From: CBDCYS01 sp965226185
GTDB lineage: Bacteria > Acidobacteriota > Terriglobia > Bryobacterales > UBA6623
Reading direction: 5' to 3'
Assembly: GCA_965226185.1 (NCBI GenBank)
Contig: CBDDCT010000004.1
Span: forward strand, 1-64,000
Length of the DNA stretch: 64,000 nucleotides
Part shown: piece after piece, positions 54,238 to 63,105 of the stretch
Layout: each line of letters opens with the position of its first letter
Position numbering within the stretch: the stretch's first letter is position 1
The notes under the pieces: model-generated
Databases searched by the model: none
What the model saw: only the letters and a program-made list of their open reading frames with translations
Told to the model about the DNA's origin: nothing
Program-made: the position numbers and the translations under genes

Positions 54238-54801
54238 CTATCGTTCTCCGTCCACCGAAAAGGCCAGCAGCACGTTTCCCGGAATGGTTCCGAACTGCCC
54301 GTAGCCGGAGTTGACGTAGAGCATCCCGTCCACGCCGGCGAACCCGAAGGCCCATTTCAGCTTCAGCTTGGGTACGTCGTTCGCCGCGAGTCCAGCCATG
54401 CCGCCAGGCTGGAAACGAGTGTTCCGCAAGTCCACACCCCAGCCGTTCCAGCGGGGCCCGTCCAGCGGATTTTCCAGCGGCGTTTTTTGCTCGCACTCGC
54501 CGCCGGAAACTTCGGATACTAGTTGGTCTCCATTGCGTGAGACGAACCTGGCAATGGCCTGCCGCTCGGAGACGTGCAATTGTCCTCCCACGAATCGCAT
54601 CGAACCGTTTGTCAGCGTGAGGAAAATCGTTTCCGGCGGCAGCTCGCGCAACAGCGCAAATTCAGCGGCTCGTCCGGCGCCGGTCTCATGGCAGGTTGCG
54701 CAATGTTGCTTGTAGAGCGCCGGTCCGTCCGGGCTTGCCGCGCCCGCGGACACGACTGCTCCAAGTAGCAATGCGGTCCAGATCAGAGGTTTGTTTGGCA
54801 T
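54238..54801 (-). pseudogene. Cytochrome/PQQ-dependent dehydrogenase with large internal deletion
   Basis: The N-terminus has a signal peptide and a class I heme site CATCH in LYKQHCATCHETGAGRAAEF, then WNGWGVDLRNTRFQPGG, the first PQQ propeller blade. After LKLKWAFGF the text jumps to VDGMLYVNSGYGQFGTIPGN and VLLAFSVDGER, which is the normal end of the propeller. Around 400 residues of the middle are missing in frame, leaving 187. Full members oxidise alcohols or sugars in the periplasm; this one cannot form a propeller. Its 3' end touches the truncated PVC gene. Confidence 0.78.
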
Positions 54802-55007
54802 TCGGGTTGACTGGCACCCACGATCCTAGCAGGAGCGCTAGCACTTGTGACCTGGGCGGGGCCGACAGCAGTGTCGGTATAACCGCTCTCTCACGGTCGC
54901 GGCTCCAGGGCGCCGGAGCCGCGCGTGTCAGCAAGCGGTTTGTCCCGAAGTTGCGATAATGGGCGCGCCTTGCCTATCGCGTAACAGATCAAGACACCAA
55001 AGTTGAT

Positions 55008-55994
55008 ATGCCTCGCGGGATCATCATTGATACCGACCCCGGCGTCGACGATGCGCTGGCGCTGCTGCTGGCCTTCCGATCTCCCGAAGTTCACGTTGAA
55101 GCGATTACGGTGGTCAGCGGCAATGTTCATCTAGACCTGTGCTTGGAGAACGTGTTTCGGGTCTTGGACGCGGCCGGCGTGTCAGAGCGCCCTCCAGTAG
55201 GGCCGGGTTGCGAGCGGCCCCTGAGCGGGGATCCCGTGGAGGCCGCGCACGTACATGGCGATGACGGGCTCGGCGGCATCACCGAGCTTCGCGAGCCGGA
55301 CGGACGGCTGCGCTACCCTTGCCCACCGATCGAACCAGCCAGCCGCCACGCAGTTGATGTGATTCTGGAGCTGATCGGCAACCATCCAGGCCAGATTACG
55401 ATTGTGGCGCTGGGGCCGCTAACGAACATCGCGGCAGCTATCCAAAAGGACGCCGCCACCATGCGTCAGGTCAAAGAGCTGATCGTCATGGGAGGATCGC
55501 TCAACGGTCAAGGCAACGTCACGCCGGTCGCGGAGTTCAACTTCTACGCCGATCCCGAAGCAGCCCGAATGGTGGTTCAGTCCGGCATCGGCCTCACGAT
55601 CGTCGGACTCGATGTAACCCACCGCGCCATCCTGCCGCGTAAAGAGTTCGACGAGCTCACGAACAAGCAAACCGGCCCTTACACTCAGTTTCTCCGTGAT
55701 GTCACCGCTCGATGGTTTGACTTCGCGGAAGGGCGCGAGCTCGATGGAGCCTATCTCCACGATCCGCTGGCCATCGGAGTGGCGATCGATCCGTCGTTCG
55801 TCCGCGCCGAGACTTTCCTGGCGGACGTCGAAACGATGGGAGAACTGACCCAGGGAATGCTGGTGACCGATCGGCGGCGTGTCTCTGGAGTGGAAGAAGG
55901 CACTCCCGTTCGCGGCTGCGTCGAGGTAGACGCCGCCCGGTTCGTGAGTTTTTTTCTGTCCCGCGTCGTGATGCAGAGCCCCGCACGCGAGTAA
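55008..55994 (+). CDS. Nucleoside hydrolase (inosine-uridine type)
   Basis: A 328-residue enzyme that splits ribonucleosides to base and ribose. The Ca2+ site IIIDTDPGVDDALALLLAF is at the N-terminus. Other family blocks are VSGNVHLDLCLENVFRVLDA, IVALGPLTNIAAAIQ, MGGSLNGQGNVTPVAEFNFY then ADPEAARMV, and the late LHDPLAIGVAIDP, which supplies the second Asp. Start ATG 55008. It may also act on N-glycosides other than nucleosides. It is monocistronic by spacing. Confidence 0.9.
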   Translation: MPRGIIIDTDPGVDDALALLLAFRSPEVHVEAITVVSGNVHLDLCLENVFRVLDAAGVSERPPVGPGCERPLSGDPVEAAHVHGDDGLGGITELREPDGRLRYPCPPIEPASRHAVDVILELIGNHPGQITIVALGPLTNIAAAIQKDAATMRQVKELIVMGGSLNGQGNVTPVAEFNFYADPEAARMVVQSGIGLTIVGLDVTHRAILPRKEFDELTNKQTGPYTQFLRDVTARWFDFAEGRELDGAYLHDPLAIGVAIDPSFVRAETFLADVETMGELTQGMLVTDRRRVSGVEEGTPVRGCVEVDAARFVSFFLSRVVMQSPARE

Positions 55995-56099
55995 GTGGTC
56001 CGCCGCCGGTCCGCGGCAATTCACGCCGCGGTCCGCGAGTTCTCAACCGGAGTTGCGCAAGCATCGCGTGAACGCGTCAGATTGTCTGGGATTGGGAGT

Positions 56100-56591
56100 T
56101 TATAGCGCTCCGTGTAAGGCGCCGATCCCTTCGCTTGACCCGTCACTTGCGTTCCGGGCTCTGAAGGATTCCAGCGAGACGACCAGGCGCTTCCCGAGCG
56201 CCGCTAGCGCTTGCTCAATTCTCGGGAGCTTCGTGGGGTGGCGCGGGTTCAGCATGCGCCGCACTTCTTTTTCATCCACCCCGAGCCGCTTCGCCAATTG
56301 GGTCCTCGTGATACCGGCCTCCCGCATCGCTAGATACAGCGATGCTTTGGCGGCCATCGATCCGGATAAGGTGATTTGCGCACGGCTTCGCTTGGCTTTC
56401 GACGGCGGCGGGATATCCAAGCCGTCGGCGATGCGCCCCGAAATGGCCTCTTCCAGACAGTCGGCTGCCTGCCGCAAGGCGTCCTGGCGGTCCTCTCCAC
56501 TCGTAATTGCTTCCGGCAGGTCGGTGAAACGGACAGTGAGTTGGCCGCCGCCCTCCGGGTGCAGTTCAGCCGGGTAGGTGAAGCTCCACAT
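56100..56591 (-). CDS. hicB: HicB-type antitoxin with HTH domain, locus 3
   Basis: A 163-residue protein. The HicB part is MWSFTYPAELHPEGGGQLTV, RFTDLPEAITSGEDRQDAL and LRQAADCLEEAISGRI. An Xre-type helix-turn-helix follows (ASLYLAMREAGITRTQLAKR, LGVDEKEVRRMLNP), so it can bind its own promoter. Its last 20 residues come from a copy of dispersed repeat R1 (56137-56163), which has been taken into the coding frame. It follows hicA by 16 bp. Confidence 0.87.
   Translation of the reverse strand: MWSFTYPAELHPEGGGQLTVRFTDLPEAITSGEDRQDALRQAADCLEEAISGRIADGLDIPPPSKAKRSRAQITLSGSMAAKASLYLAMREAGITRTQLAKRLGVDEKEVRRMLNPRHPTKLPRIEQALAALGKRLVVSLESFRARNASDGSSEGIGALHGAL
56137..56163 (-). repeat. Dispersed short repeat R1, copy c (inside hicB)
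   Basis: The minus strand reads CAGAGCCCGGAACGCAAGTG then ACGGGTC. It lies inside the 3' end of hicB locus 3 and codes for RARNASDG. Confidence 0.8.
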
Positions 56592-56607
56592 GACTCTGGT
56601 CGTTCTC

Positions 56608-56823
56608 CTAATTCAGATCGGTTGCCGAAAGGCCCAGTTGCGCGAGCATGGCATGAACGGTTCCGGTAGGCAGTTCTTTCTTCAGGTCCTGAACTACCGT
56701 CCGGGCGTCGCCGTAGTAGAGCGTTACATGGCTGCCCTTCCCGCGTTTCGATGCCAGCCGAACAGAAACGCCGCGCCGCGTACCAAGCCGCTTGACTTTC
56801 CGCACGAACTCCGAGCCTTTCAA
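56608..56823 (-). CDS. hicA: HicA-type toxin, locus 3
   Basis: A 71-residue toxin: FVRKVKRLGTRRGVSVRLAS, KRGKGSHVTLYYGDARTVVQ with the GSH catalytic site, and DLKKELPTGTVHAMLAQLGL. The best start is TTG 56823 (MKGSEFVRKV), since most relatives begin that way; no ATG is in frame. It is toxin-first, unlike the other two Hic loci. Confidence 0.85.
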   Translation of the reverse strand: MKGSEFVRKVKRLGTRRGVSVRLASKRGKGSHVTLYYGDARTVVQDLKKELPTGTVHAMLAQLGLSATDLN

Positions 56824-56941
56824 CTCCCTTAGTATCGGACATTTTTGTCCCGCCCGCAAGGCGTTGCGGGGCCGGGTCAAATTGTCTCGAATGCGGGTAT
56901 TCCTACTTTCAAGGATTTCCGGTTCGGCGGGCGGACCGCTT

Positions 56942-56967
56942 GACCCTCACTTGCGTTCGGGGCTCTG
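56942..56967 (-). repeat. Dispersed short repeat R1, copy d
   Basis: The minus strand reads CAGAGCCCCGAACGCAAGTG then AGGGTC, one base after the stop codon of the CehA-type gene. Confidence 0.85.
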
Positions 56968-56968
56968 A

Positions 56969-58537
56969 TCAGCGGGCTTTTTGCAGATAGAACTGGCGGG
57001 CGTCGTTGTAAATCCCCAGCATCGCCCGGCGCTCATCCTCGCTGTTAAACCGGTCTTTGTCTTCCCGTGTCTGAGCGATCAACTCGTCCATCCAGGCAGC
57101 AAAGTACTCGGCGTCCTCACGGGCGTCCCAAGAACCATCCACGAGAAATACGGGGCGGGAATGCGCCAAGCGAATGGTGTCATCGGATTTGACAAAACAA
57201 CGGGCCGCGACCCAACTATGAACCCCGCTATCCATGACAAGCTTGGTTGAATACGATGTCTGGCTGGGCTCAACCTCGAACTGCTCGATCACCCTGCCGT
57301 TCGCCACAATTTCAACGCGCTCAATCGGCTCGCGGCTTTGAACCCGGAGAGTCATCTGAACTTCGTGGTGCCCTTCGATCGCATCGAAAAACAGCATCGG
57401 GCCGTTGGTAACGAAACTCGATCCAAAGCGGAGCCCGTCGTAGAAGGATTTTGCGGAAAAAGGCGACCTCGGCTTCACGTAGACTCGGTTGTATCCGAGG
57501 GGGTTCGGGAGCACGCCGGTGGCCGAACCGGCCGAAGCCGGGATGTCCATGCCTAGGTTCAGGTAACGGTAGTAGAGGCTCAGCGAGCTGTCCACGAATC
57601 CCTGGGCGCCGGGAAACTTCTCTTGGTCCCTGGGCTTGCCCCAAGCCTCGCTATTGTGGATTCCATATTGGTTGAAGTGGTTGTGCAGCACCCCGATTGA
57701 GTCCGGTGGAGAAAGTGCCATCACCACCGGGACCTCCCACCAAAAGGGCTTTTCAACGTCAATCCAAGGAAAGCCGAGGCGATAATAGCGCTGCCGCTTG
57801 GCGTAGTAGAGGAAGTCCAGGCCGGGCGGGAACCATCGCCCGTCCACGGCCAGGTTGAGCTTTTCCCTCAGTCCGTGCATCATCCAGGCGCCCCCGCCCC
57901 TCTCGTCTTCGGCGTTGAGAATCGTGAGCAGGTGCCTGGGGGTCACCTCGACCACGGGGTTGACGGGAAAAGACTGTCCTTCCCAGAGATCACGCTTGTT
58001 CCACATCGTGAAAACGACGCTGAGGTTGAGATCCTCGGCCAGCGCCAGCGCCTTGACGTCTTCCACGGGACGATGAACGTGAAAGTCAGCCGAGTACCAG
58101 CCCAGGGCGTTCATGTCGATCCAGCGGCTGAGGTTCACGGTCAGATCGACGGGCTGCTCGTCCGTCAGAGTGATGTTTTCCTCGAAGCGCTCGTATTCGG
58201 GACCACGCTCCACAACGATGGTGTAATCTCCCGCGGGCGCTTCGATCAGGCTTGGTTCCTTGGCGACGAAACTGCCGAGATACCAGCGGCGCCCATCGGG
58301 CCGTGCGCGTGAAGTCCGGTCTCGAAGCGCGAAAGCAGGCTGGTAGGTTTTGCCGCCCGGCCCCCGGATCTCCAAACGCGCCCAGACGAGTTCACCCTCC
58401 TCATCCACCACCCGAACATCGAGATCGGCGGCACCCAGTGTTGCCAGTGCGGCAATGAGCACCATGAGTAAGCGTAGTGAGCGCACGAACAGTAAGCGCA
58501 CGGATCCCATGACATTCAGATACATCATATTCAGCAT
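56969..58537 (-). CDS. CehA/McbA-family secreted metallohydrolase (PHP fold)
   Basis: A 522-residue exported protein with signal segment (LLMVLIAALATLGAADLD). An N-terminal beta domain (VVDEEGELVWARLEIRGPGG) is followed by the PHP-type core beginning MNALGWYSADFHVHRPVEDV, where the HxH pair binds metals; LAEDLNLSVVFTMWNKRDL and MALSPPDSIGVLHNHFNQYG provide further ligands, and GSSFVTNGPMLFF ends the domain. The C-terminal strands (REPIERVEIVANGRVIEQFE) are typical of the family. Members hydrolyse esters, carbamates or amides; the substrate is unknown. The start may be an internal ATG closer to MVLIAAL. Confidence 0.82.
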   Translation of the reverse strand: MLNMMYLNVMGSVRLLFVRSLRLLMVLIAALATLGAADLDVRVVDEEGELVWARLEIRGPGGKTYQPAFALRDRTSRARPDGRRWYLGSFVAKEPSLIEAPAGDYTIVVERGPEYERFEENITLTDEQPVDLTVNLSRWIDMNALGWYSADFHVHRPVEDVKALALAEDLNLSVVFTMWNKRDLWEGQSFPVNPVVEVTPRHLLTILNAEDERGGGAWMMHGLREKLNLAVDGRWFPPGLDFLYYAKRQRYYRLGFPWIDVEKPFWWEVPVVMALSPPDSIGVLHNHFNQYGIHNSEAWGKPRDQEKFPGAQGFVDSSLSLYYRYLNLGMDIPASAGSATGVLPNPLGYNRVYVKPRSPFSAKSFYDGLRFGSSFVTNGPMLFFDAIEGHHEVQMTLRVQSREPIERVEIVANGRVIEQFEVEPSQTSYSTKLVMDSGVHSWVAARCFVKSDDTIRLAHSRPVFLVDGSWDAREDAEYFAAWMDELIAQTREDKDRFNSEDERRAMLGIYNDARQFYLQKAR

Positions 58538-58699
58538 AGCGTCATTAGTACCTACCTACATCATGAAATTCGTGTCAAACGTGGCAGGAAATGCGTGAGC
58601 CAGAATCGGAGCCGCGACCGTCAGGGAGCGATTGGCCGCTAGGACACGCCTCATCCGCCAGCGGCCAACCTCCCCCTTTTGGCTGCCGGCTGGTCTGCG

Positions 58700-60895
58700 T
58701 TAGGGAGATTCCTCAGCAAGCCCGGCCTCGACCAGCGCCCCAACGATCTGATGCAGGGCCTCTACATCCCTAAGATCGGCAACTTCAGCGGCGGTATGAG
58801 CATAACGCAGGGGCCAGCTCAGGGGAATGTTGACCGCTCCACGGCGAACAAACTTAGAACCGTCATTACCGCCGGCTGTCACGCCACGCTGCGCCGGGAT
58901 CTTGAGCTTCTTCGCGAGAGTCAAAACTTGCTCGACCGCTTTCCGGGGGGCGATGCCGCTGTTGTCCTTGGCGCGCACCACAAAACCATTACCGAGAGCC
59001 GCATTGGCAATCCGTTTGTCCTCCAGCGGGCTATCTGATGTGACGAAGCTATCGATGGCGAATACGCGCTTGGCCGCGGTAGCGCCCGCAACAGCTTGTG
59101 CGCCCACCATGCCTGTCTCCTCCTGGACGGAGAATACGATCCAGGTGGGACGGCCCGCCCTAACCGGTTTATCGGCGGCATTCAGGGATTGGAGCACCGA
59201 TAGCAGTACCGCGCAGCCGATGCGGTCATCGAAAGAACGCACGGTGGCGCGGTGCCCCAGCAGACGGCGAAACTTCTTGGGAACGGTCACCGCCGTGCCC
59301 TTTCCGATTCCCATTGCCGCCGCCTGGTCAGCGGATTCCGCGCCCATATTCACGGTTCCGTGGCGCGTCATGATGGCCCTGAGCGGACCGTTCGCGCCGT
59401 GCAATACTACCGGGTGCCAGGCAAAGAGGTTGGCGGAGCCGCCTCCAACCGTATCGAGGGAGATTTCACCGTCGGAATGGATTCGAGAGACCGTGAATCC
59501 GATTTCGTCCATGTGGGCGATAAAAATCGTTTCCGGCGGGTTTTCGCGGCCCAGGCGGACGATCAAGTTTCCGTTCTCATCCACGGTCGAGCGTTCACGC
59601 GCCCAGCCGGGCAGCCTCTCACGGATGCGGTCGCGCACCGGGCCTTCGAAACCACTCACGCCGGCTGTGTGCGTTAGCAGCCGGATCAAGTTGACGAGGG
59701 GGGAAATGGACGAGCCAGGCTGAGGCGAATGATCTTTTCCAAGAATGTCTATCGTGCCATCCACCGCGGCCCCAGAAGAATCAGGTGATGCCGAATCAGG
59801 CAACGCCGATTGACGCAACTCCCCGAGCTTCACGCCGCAGAACTTGGCAAGCAGAGCAGCGATCCGGTCCAAATGCCTCGTGTCGACAACCTCGACAGGG
59901 GTGCCGGGATTCTCGACGCCGACCGTAAGGACCGCACTCTGTTCCGGCCGCGGCCAGGGATCTTCGGCGCCAAACGGTCCCCACTCCAACCTTTCTCCCG
60001 TCGAGCGTTCCAGGCTCAGGTCCAAGGATCGAGCCGCCTCGAGCACTGCGTCTTGAACGTCTGAAGATACCCCGAGTACCGACGCGATGCCGGGACGAAT
60101 TCCGCCCGCCGGCTTGATGTAAATCACGCGGTCCGCTTCGATATTGTCAAGAACTCGCAGCAAGCCCCGATTGTGGAAGAACTGCTGTGTCACGAAGGCC
60201 AGTGTCACGGCCCCCTCGGGCGGGGACTCCGCCATTGCGCGGCCCAGCGCAATTAGAACAGCGGCTCCGGCACGGCTTGAAATCCACGGAGCCGTTGCTC
60301 GGTGACCGTCCGCGAGCCGGAACGGCGTTCTTTCCAAGGTGAGGGAATCCAGCACATCCACCCCGGCGGCCAAGACCTCGGCTTTTGAGCGAGCGCCGAT
60401 ATCCACGAAAAGATCGTCAGGGCCAGAGCGGGAAGAATACGACCGGTCGGAATCAAAATGTACCGACGGCGCGGCCACTACGCCCCAGACCGGCTGGCCG
60501 GTTCTCTTGGTAACGCGGACCGGCTGCCCCAGGAAAAATGTGTCGAAATCGTAGTGAGGCGATGGATCCGCCAGTCTCTCGAGCCGCAAATAGCCTTGAT
60601 CGTTGATCCCGGAAACGACGAATCCGGGCTCATCCAGTCCCGCGACTAAAAGGGTGTGCGGCGAGCCCTTTCCGAACCTCACCGTCAGCGAACCGGTGTT
60701 GTCGACTTCCCCGCCGCGGCCGAGTTGCGACTGAACGTATTCAACGACTTCCCCTTCATACCCGGAAGCTGCGTGGATCTCGGCCAGTGCCAGCAGGTCG
60801 GACGCTGAACCGGGAGGGCAGTAAGTGACAACACCCAGCACACACGAGAGGATCCACAAACAAGCGGGCGCGGGTCTGGAGCAAAGCCTGAACAC
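58700..60895 (-). CDS. Tandem M42-type peptidase, first half degenerate
   Basis: A 731-residue secreted protein with two M42 aminopeptidase halves. The second (after about residue 430) has all metal and catalytic motifs: IFIAHMDEIGFTVSRI, SFDDRIGCAVLLSVLQ, IVFSVQEETGMVGAQAV, FVTSDSP and the late SWPLRYAHTAAEV. The first half keeps the fold (LALAEIHAASGYEGEVVEYV, VIYIKPAGGIRPGI) but reads LLVAGLDEPGFVVSGI where His-Met-Asp is needed and lacks the EE pair, so it should be inactive. Start: GTG 60895 (MFRLCSRPAPACLWILSC) gives a signal peptide; the longer upstream frame crosses repeat R1 and is unlikely. Confidence 0.82.
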   Translation of the reverse strand: MFRLCSRPAPACLWILSCVLGVVTYCPPGSASDLLALAEIHAASGYEGEVVEYVQSQLGRGGEVDNTGSLTVRFGKGSPHTLLVAGLDEPGFVVSGINDQGYLRLERLADPSPHYDFDTFFLGQPVRVTKRTGQPVWGVVAAPSVHFDSDRSYSSRSGPDDLFVDIGARSKAEVLAAGVDVLDSLTLERTPFRLADGHRATAPWISSRAGAAVLIALGRAMAESPPEGAVTLAFVTQQFFHNRGLLRVLDNIEADRVIYIKPAGGIRPGIASVLGVSSDVQDAVLEAARSLDLSLERSTGERLEWGPFGAEDPWPRPEQSAVLTVGVENPGTPVEVVDTRHLDRIAALLAKFCGVKLGELRQSALPDSASPDSSGAAVDGTIDILGKDHSPQPGSSISPLVNLIRLLTHTAGVSGFEGPVRDRIRERLPGWARERSTVDENGNLIVRLGRENPPETIFIAHMDEIGFTVSRIHSDGEISLDTVGGGSANLFAWHPVVLHGANGPLRAIMTRHGTVNMGAESADQAAAMGIGKGTAVTVPKKFRRLLGHRATVRSFDDRIGCAVLLSVLQSLNAADKPVRAGRPTWIVFSVQEETGMVGAQAVAGATAAKRVFAIDSFVTSDSPLEDKRIANAALGNGFVVRAKDNSGIAPRKAVEQVLTLAKKLKIPAQRGVTAGGNDGSKFVRRGAVNIPLSWPLRYAHTAAEVADLRDVEALHQIVGALVEAGLAEESP

Positions 60896-60902
60896 TATCA
60901 AA

Positions 60903-60930
60903 CAGAGCCCCGAACGCAAGTGAGTGGGCC
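60903..60930 (+). repeat. Dispersed short repeat R1, copy e
   Basis: CAGAGCCCCGAACGCAAGTG then AGTGGGCC, 8 bp before the likely start of the tandem M42 gene. The remaining gap to 61164 shows no gene. Confidence 0.85.
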
Positions 60931-61164
60931 ACCCGGCGGTGCCGGACTGAACGGGGTTGTGACTCAGTCCGCCCCCCCACCTCGGCCTTTGGACGTCTCG
61001 CAGCCATTTCCTGCCCTGCCGTAGAATCAACAACTTTCGGGGTGGTAACAGACGACGGGTCCCCGCAAGTGAAAGATCCCCGCTCATGCGCACCAAGTCA
61101 TCCCGTCGCGTGAAGCTTCCCTTCCATACCGGCCCCGCTAATCCACAATAGCAACGGCACGCGA

Positions 61165-61614
61165 TCAAATATACGCGATCACATCAATCTCGACCAGCGA
61201 GTCGCCGGGGATCCCGCCGTAAGCCGCGATCGTCGTCCGAACCGGCGGCTCTTGGCCGAACCTCCCCCGAAAGACGTCATTCATCGCCTGATAGTCCGCG
61301 AGATCGTGCAAATAGACATTGCACTTGAGTACCTTGTCCATCGACGATCCGCAGCGCGTCAATTCACTCTCGATCGTGTCCAGCACATGTTTCGTGTGGG
61401 CACTGATGTCCCCTTCGAAATGCGCTCCCTTGCCCGCAATGAATAGCAGGTCCCCATAGGAAACCGCCGGGCTGAACAGCGGGTTGTCCGGCTTCTTGCC
61501 ATCGCGCCAATGAACTTTTCTTTTGGAGGCTCCCTGTGCTTGGGCCGGGACCGCCGATCCCGCCGCCACCGCCGCGGCCGCGCCAAGGAACCTTCTGCGA
61601 TTTCGCTTCGTCAT
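61165..61614 (-). CDS. Exported RidA-family protein (Tat signal)
   Basis: RidA (YjgF) proteins hydrolyse reactive enamines and imines. Here a 149-residue product starts with a Tat-type signal (KRNRRRFLGAAAAVAAGSAV, then PAQAQG), so it acts in the periplasm. The core has FIAGKGAHFEGDISAHTKHV, LDTIESELTRCGSSMDKVLK and CNVYLHDLADYQAMNDVF, and ends PVRTTIAAYGGIPGDSLVEI. The catalytic Arg is R126 in PPVRTT. Location outside the cytoplasm is less usual for the family. ATG 61614. Confidence 0.87.
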   Translation of the reverse strand: MTKRNRRRFLGAAAAVAAGSAVPAQAQGASKRKVHWRDGKKPDNPLFSPAVSYGDLLFIAGKGAHFEGDISAHTKHVLDTIESELTRCGSSMDKVLKCNVYLHDLADYQAMNDVFRGRFGQEPPVRTTIAAYGGIPGDSLVEIDVIAYI

Positions 61615-61811
61615 GGATAATCATGCCCCTTTTCGAGTGATTTGAGAGCTTACCATTTGAAATCTTACCCATGATACACAGGGACGGTTGCCAGGCGTTC
61701 CGCTGGCTGCTCGCTTGGGCTTTGTCGCCCAGCCGCTGCCAAAACACACAGGGTATGCCGAAGGCCCGTGCTCCTGACATGAATGCCCGGTAAGCTACCA
61801 TGTACGCCTAA

Positions 61812-63020
61812 GTGAAAGTCACCAACATTGAAACCTTGCACTGTGACGCCGGTTGGCGAAACTACCACTTCCTGAAGCTCACGGCGGAGGACGGCGTCGT
61901 CGGCTGGAGCGAATTCGACGAGGGCTTCGGGTCGCCCGGAGTCACGGCCGTCATCGAGTGGCTGGGGGAGCGAGTCCTGGGACAACCGGTCGCCGATCAC
62001 GAGCGTATTTACGCCGATCTTTTCTGCGCCACCCGGCCCGCCTCCGGAGGCGTTGTCGGCGAAGGTCTGGGCGCCATCGAGAACGCCCTGCTCGACGCCA
62101 AGGCCAAATCGCTGGGAATCCCCTGCTACGAACTGCTGGGCGGCAAGATGCGCGACTGCATACGCCTCTACTGGTCGCACTGCGCTACTTGGCGGATCAA
62201 CCACCCCAGCTACTACAAGCCCGCGATCAACAGCCTGGAGGGCGTTCGAGCCATCGCCGCCGAAGTCGGCGAGGAAGGCTTTTCCGCTCTCAAGACAAAC
62301 ATCTTCGAATACGAAAACGGCACGGCCCGCGGCTGGCGTCCCGGCTTCGGCACGCCCTTCGAGCCGGCACGCAACGTCGACCGCAAAGTCCTGCGAAATC
62401 TGCGCGCCCATCTGGAAGCCATGCGGGAAGGCGCCGGACCCGAAATCGATATCCTGCTCGATCTCAACTTCAATTGCTCGACCGAGGGCTACTTGAAGAT
62501 CTTGCGGGAAACCAAGGATCTCGACCTGTTCTGGGTGGAGATCGACAGCCGCAGCCCGCAAGCGCTGGCTTACATTCGCAGCCAGAGTCCGCACCCCATC
62601 AGCTCCTGCGAAACGCTCATGGGGCTGCGCGGCTTCCTACCTTATTTTGCTGAAGAGGCGATGGACGTCGCGATCATCGACGCCGTCTGGAACGGCGTCT
62701 GGCAGGGGATGAAGGTGGCCGCCTCCGCCGAGGCTTATGAGGTGAACGTGGCGCCCCACAATTTCTACGGCCACCTCTGCACGATGATGAACGCGCACTT
62801 CGCCGCCGCCGTTCCCAACCTGCGGATCATGGAAATTGACGTCGACCGCATCGCCTGGGACGACGAGCTGTTCACCCACCTGCCGCTGATCGAGGACGGC
62901 CACCTCGTCATCCCCGACCGGCCCGGCTGGGGCGCCGAGCCCAATGAAGAAGCCATTCGCGCCCATCATCCCCCGAAAGGCTCGACTGGGTTGTTGCACT
63001 ACGGGAAGCCGCGGGTTTGA
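61812..63020 (+). CDS. Enolase-superfamily sugar acid dehydratase-like enzyme (MR/MLE)
   Basis: A 402-residue cytosolic enzyme of the mandelate racemase group. It contains GAIENALLDAKAKSLGIPCY, the KxK-region GFSALKTNIFEYENG, metal ligands in IDILLDLNFNCS, DLFWVEIDSRSPQAL and PISSCETLMG, and the catalytic His in VAPHNFYGHLCTMMNAHFA. The end HLVIPDRPGWGAEPNEEAI is typical. It resembles galactonate or mannonate dehydratase relatives; the exact substrate is open. GTG 61812 is the probable start. A fragment of a different MR/MLE gene is at 16564. Confidence 0.88.
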   Translation: MKVTNIETLHCDAGWRNYHFLKLTAEDGVVGWSEFDEGFGSPGVTAVIEWLGERVLGQPVADHERIYADLFCATRPASGGVVGEGLGAIENALLDAKAKSLGIPCYELLGGKMRDCIRLYWSHCATWRINHPSYYKPAINSLEGVRAIAAEVGEEGFSALKTNIFEYENGTARGWRPGFGTPFEPARNVDRKVLRNLRAHLEAMREGAGPEIDILLDLNFNCSTEGYLKILRETKDLDLFWVEIDSRSPQALAYIRSQSPHPISSCETLMGLRGFLPYFAEEAMDVAIIDAVWNGVWQGMKVAASAEAYEVNVAPHNFYGHLCTMMNAHFAAAVPNLRIMEIDVDRIAWDDELFTHLPLIEDGHLVIPDRPGWGAEPNEEAIRAHHPPKGSTGLLHYGKPRV

Positions 63021-63045
63021 TTCAGGGCAGGTACTCGCCGGCAGG

Positions 63046-63066
63046 CTAGCTCGCTTTTCTCGCCAC
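63046..63066 (+). repeat. Single arm of inverted-repeat family P2
   Basis: CTAGCTCGCTTTTCTCGCCA from 63046 matches the arms at 27489-27509 and 27665-27685, and continues CGTGGCGCGGCG. It follows the stop of the MR/MLE gene by 25 bp. Confidence 0.7.
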
Positions 63067-63105
63067 GTGGCGCGGCGATGGGGAGTCGCCCCGGAACCCT
63101 TTTTG

